In this document: positions 63,928-64,000 of the stretch, piece by piece
How positions within the stretch are numbered: position 1 is the stretch's first letter
How the letters are laid out: each line of letters opens with the position of its first letter
Source: Tipula vernalis
Lineage: Eukaryota > Arthropoda > Insecta > Diptera > Tipulidae
DNA length: 64,000 nucleotides
Assembly (NCBI GenBank): GCA_958295665.1
Contig: OY282560.1
Coordinates: 268,251,315 to 268,315,314 of the forward strand
Reading direction: 5' to 3'
Position numbers and translations under genes: made by a program
The notes under the pieces: model-generated
Told to the model about the DNA's origin: nothing
Databases searched by the model: none
Seen by the model: only the letters and a program-made list of their open reading frames with translations

Positions 63928-64000
63928 TTAGGTATATTTTGGAATTCCTTCACTAGAACACCAGCTGGCCAACAAGTTGGATCCATCAATTTGTCAAACA
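63879..64000 (-). CDS. LINE-H ORF1, C-terminal end (partial)
   Basis: The minus strand from the window edge reads FDKLMDPTCWPAGVLVKEFQ then SHPFLGLRQPNPQGF and a TAG at 63879-63881. The W-P-x-G-V-x-V-x-x-F phrase near the end is what CR1/Daphne-like ORF1 proteins typically finish with, so I take it as ORF1. It overlaps the ORF2 open frame by about 46 bp in another frame. The rest lies beyond 64000. Confidence 0.65.
   Translation of the reverse strand, partial: FDKLMDPTCWPAGVLVKEFQNIPKSHPFLGLRQPNPQGF

Larger units (their letters stand above)
60858..64000 (-). mobile_element. LINE-H: CR1/Jockey-group LINE with intact ORF2, runs off the window
   Basis: On the minus strand the end of ORF1 (64000-63879), a long ORF2 (63927-61081), a 3' region of about 190 bp and a tail of AATAA-type repeats at 60858-60892. 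Its ORF2 shows no stop over about 948 codons. It is unlike LINE-A to F in sequence. The 3' end lies just after the gypsy integrase, suggesting it landed in the gypsy 3' region. The 5' end is outside the window. Confidence 0.88.

Noticed and set aside
1..64000. Host genes, tRNA, rRNA or retroviral env genes
   Set aside because: None recognised on either strand; the gypsy element ends after integrase without an env-like frame in the window.

Overview
The window is a transposon-dense stretch of an AT-rich insect genome, most likely a higher fly. The Jockey-type LINEs, BEL/Pao and Ty3/gypsy LTR elements, a mariner remnant, a Bari-like Tc1 inverted repeat and a PIF/Harbinger element fit Diptera; species cannot be named from the sequence. 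I recognise no host protein-coding gene, rRNA, tRNA or CRISPR. Nearly every long reading frame belongs to a mobile element, and most are broken. The density, both orientations and repeated nesting resemble pericentric heterochromatin or a piRNA-cluster-like transposon graveyard; that is inference.

Layout, left to right. (1) ~100-4606: LINE-A, a Jockey-like LINE (+), full length in outline but decayed. (2) ~5050-19692: LINE-B, an older relative of LINE-A, split by an unidentified insert (5549-6355), a nearly intact BEL/Pao element (BEL-1, 7214-13679, minus, TSD ATACC) and a deleted BEL/Pao element (BEL-2, 13992-18468, minus). (3) 19693-~23490: LINE-E (minus), a LINE with a C-terminal RNase H domain, ending in a short TTAGG-like tail. 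(4) ~23700-25500: heavily decayed gypsy pol (+). (5) 25700-27520: a small terminal-inverted-repeat element, a 174-bp tandem duplication and a mariner transposase remnant. (6) ~27560-32082: LINE-C (+), same family as LINE-A. (7) 32083-34850: no gene seen, one perfect hairpin. (8) 34855-35932: a ~175-bp satellite with two monomer types in an A-B-A order. (9) 36028-39198: a 176-bp foldback element, then a PIF/Harbinger transposon with both genes readable (TSD CTG), inserted in the end of another small palindromic element.

(10) ~39992-44010: LINE-F (minus), decayed. (11) ~44560-45025: LINE-G, an RNase H-containing LINE 3' end with an (AAT)n tail. (12) 45214-48693: a Tc1-like element with inverted repeats of more than 600 bp, one arm interrupted by LINE-D, a 5'-truncated LINE with a clean ~600-codon reverse transcriptase frame. 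(13) 48694-49830: BEL fragment (+). (14) 50154-51553: a palindromic and tandem ~460-bp repeat array bounded by a 16-bp direct repeat. (15) ~52560-56869: BEL-3 (minus), cut inside its protease region by a gag-less gypsy element (56868-60792, +). (16) ~60858-64000: LINE-H (minus), whose long ORF2 is intact and overlaps the end of ORF1.

These elements do not form a pathway. What links them is stratigraphy: reading frames of older elements resume across younger ones, so relative ages can be ordered. The most complete elements are the Harbinger transposon, LINE-H, LINE-D and BEL-1.
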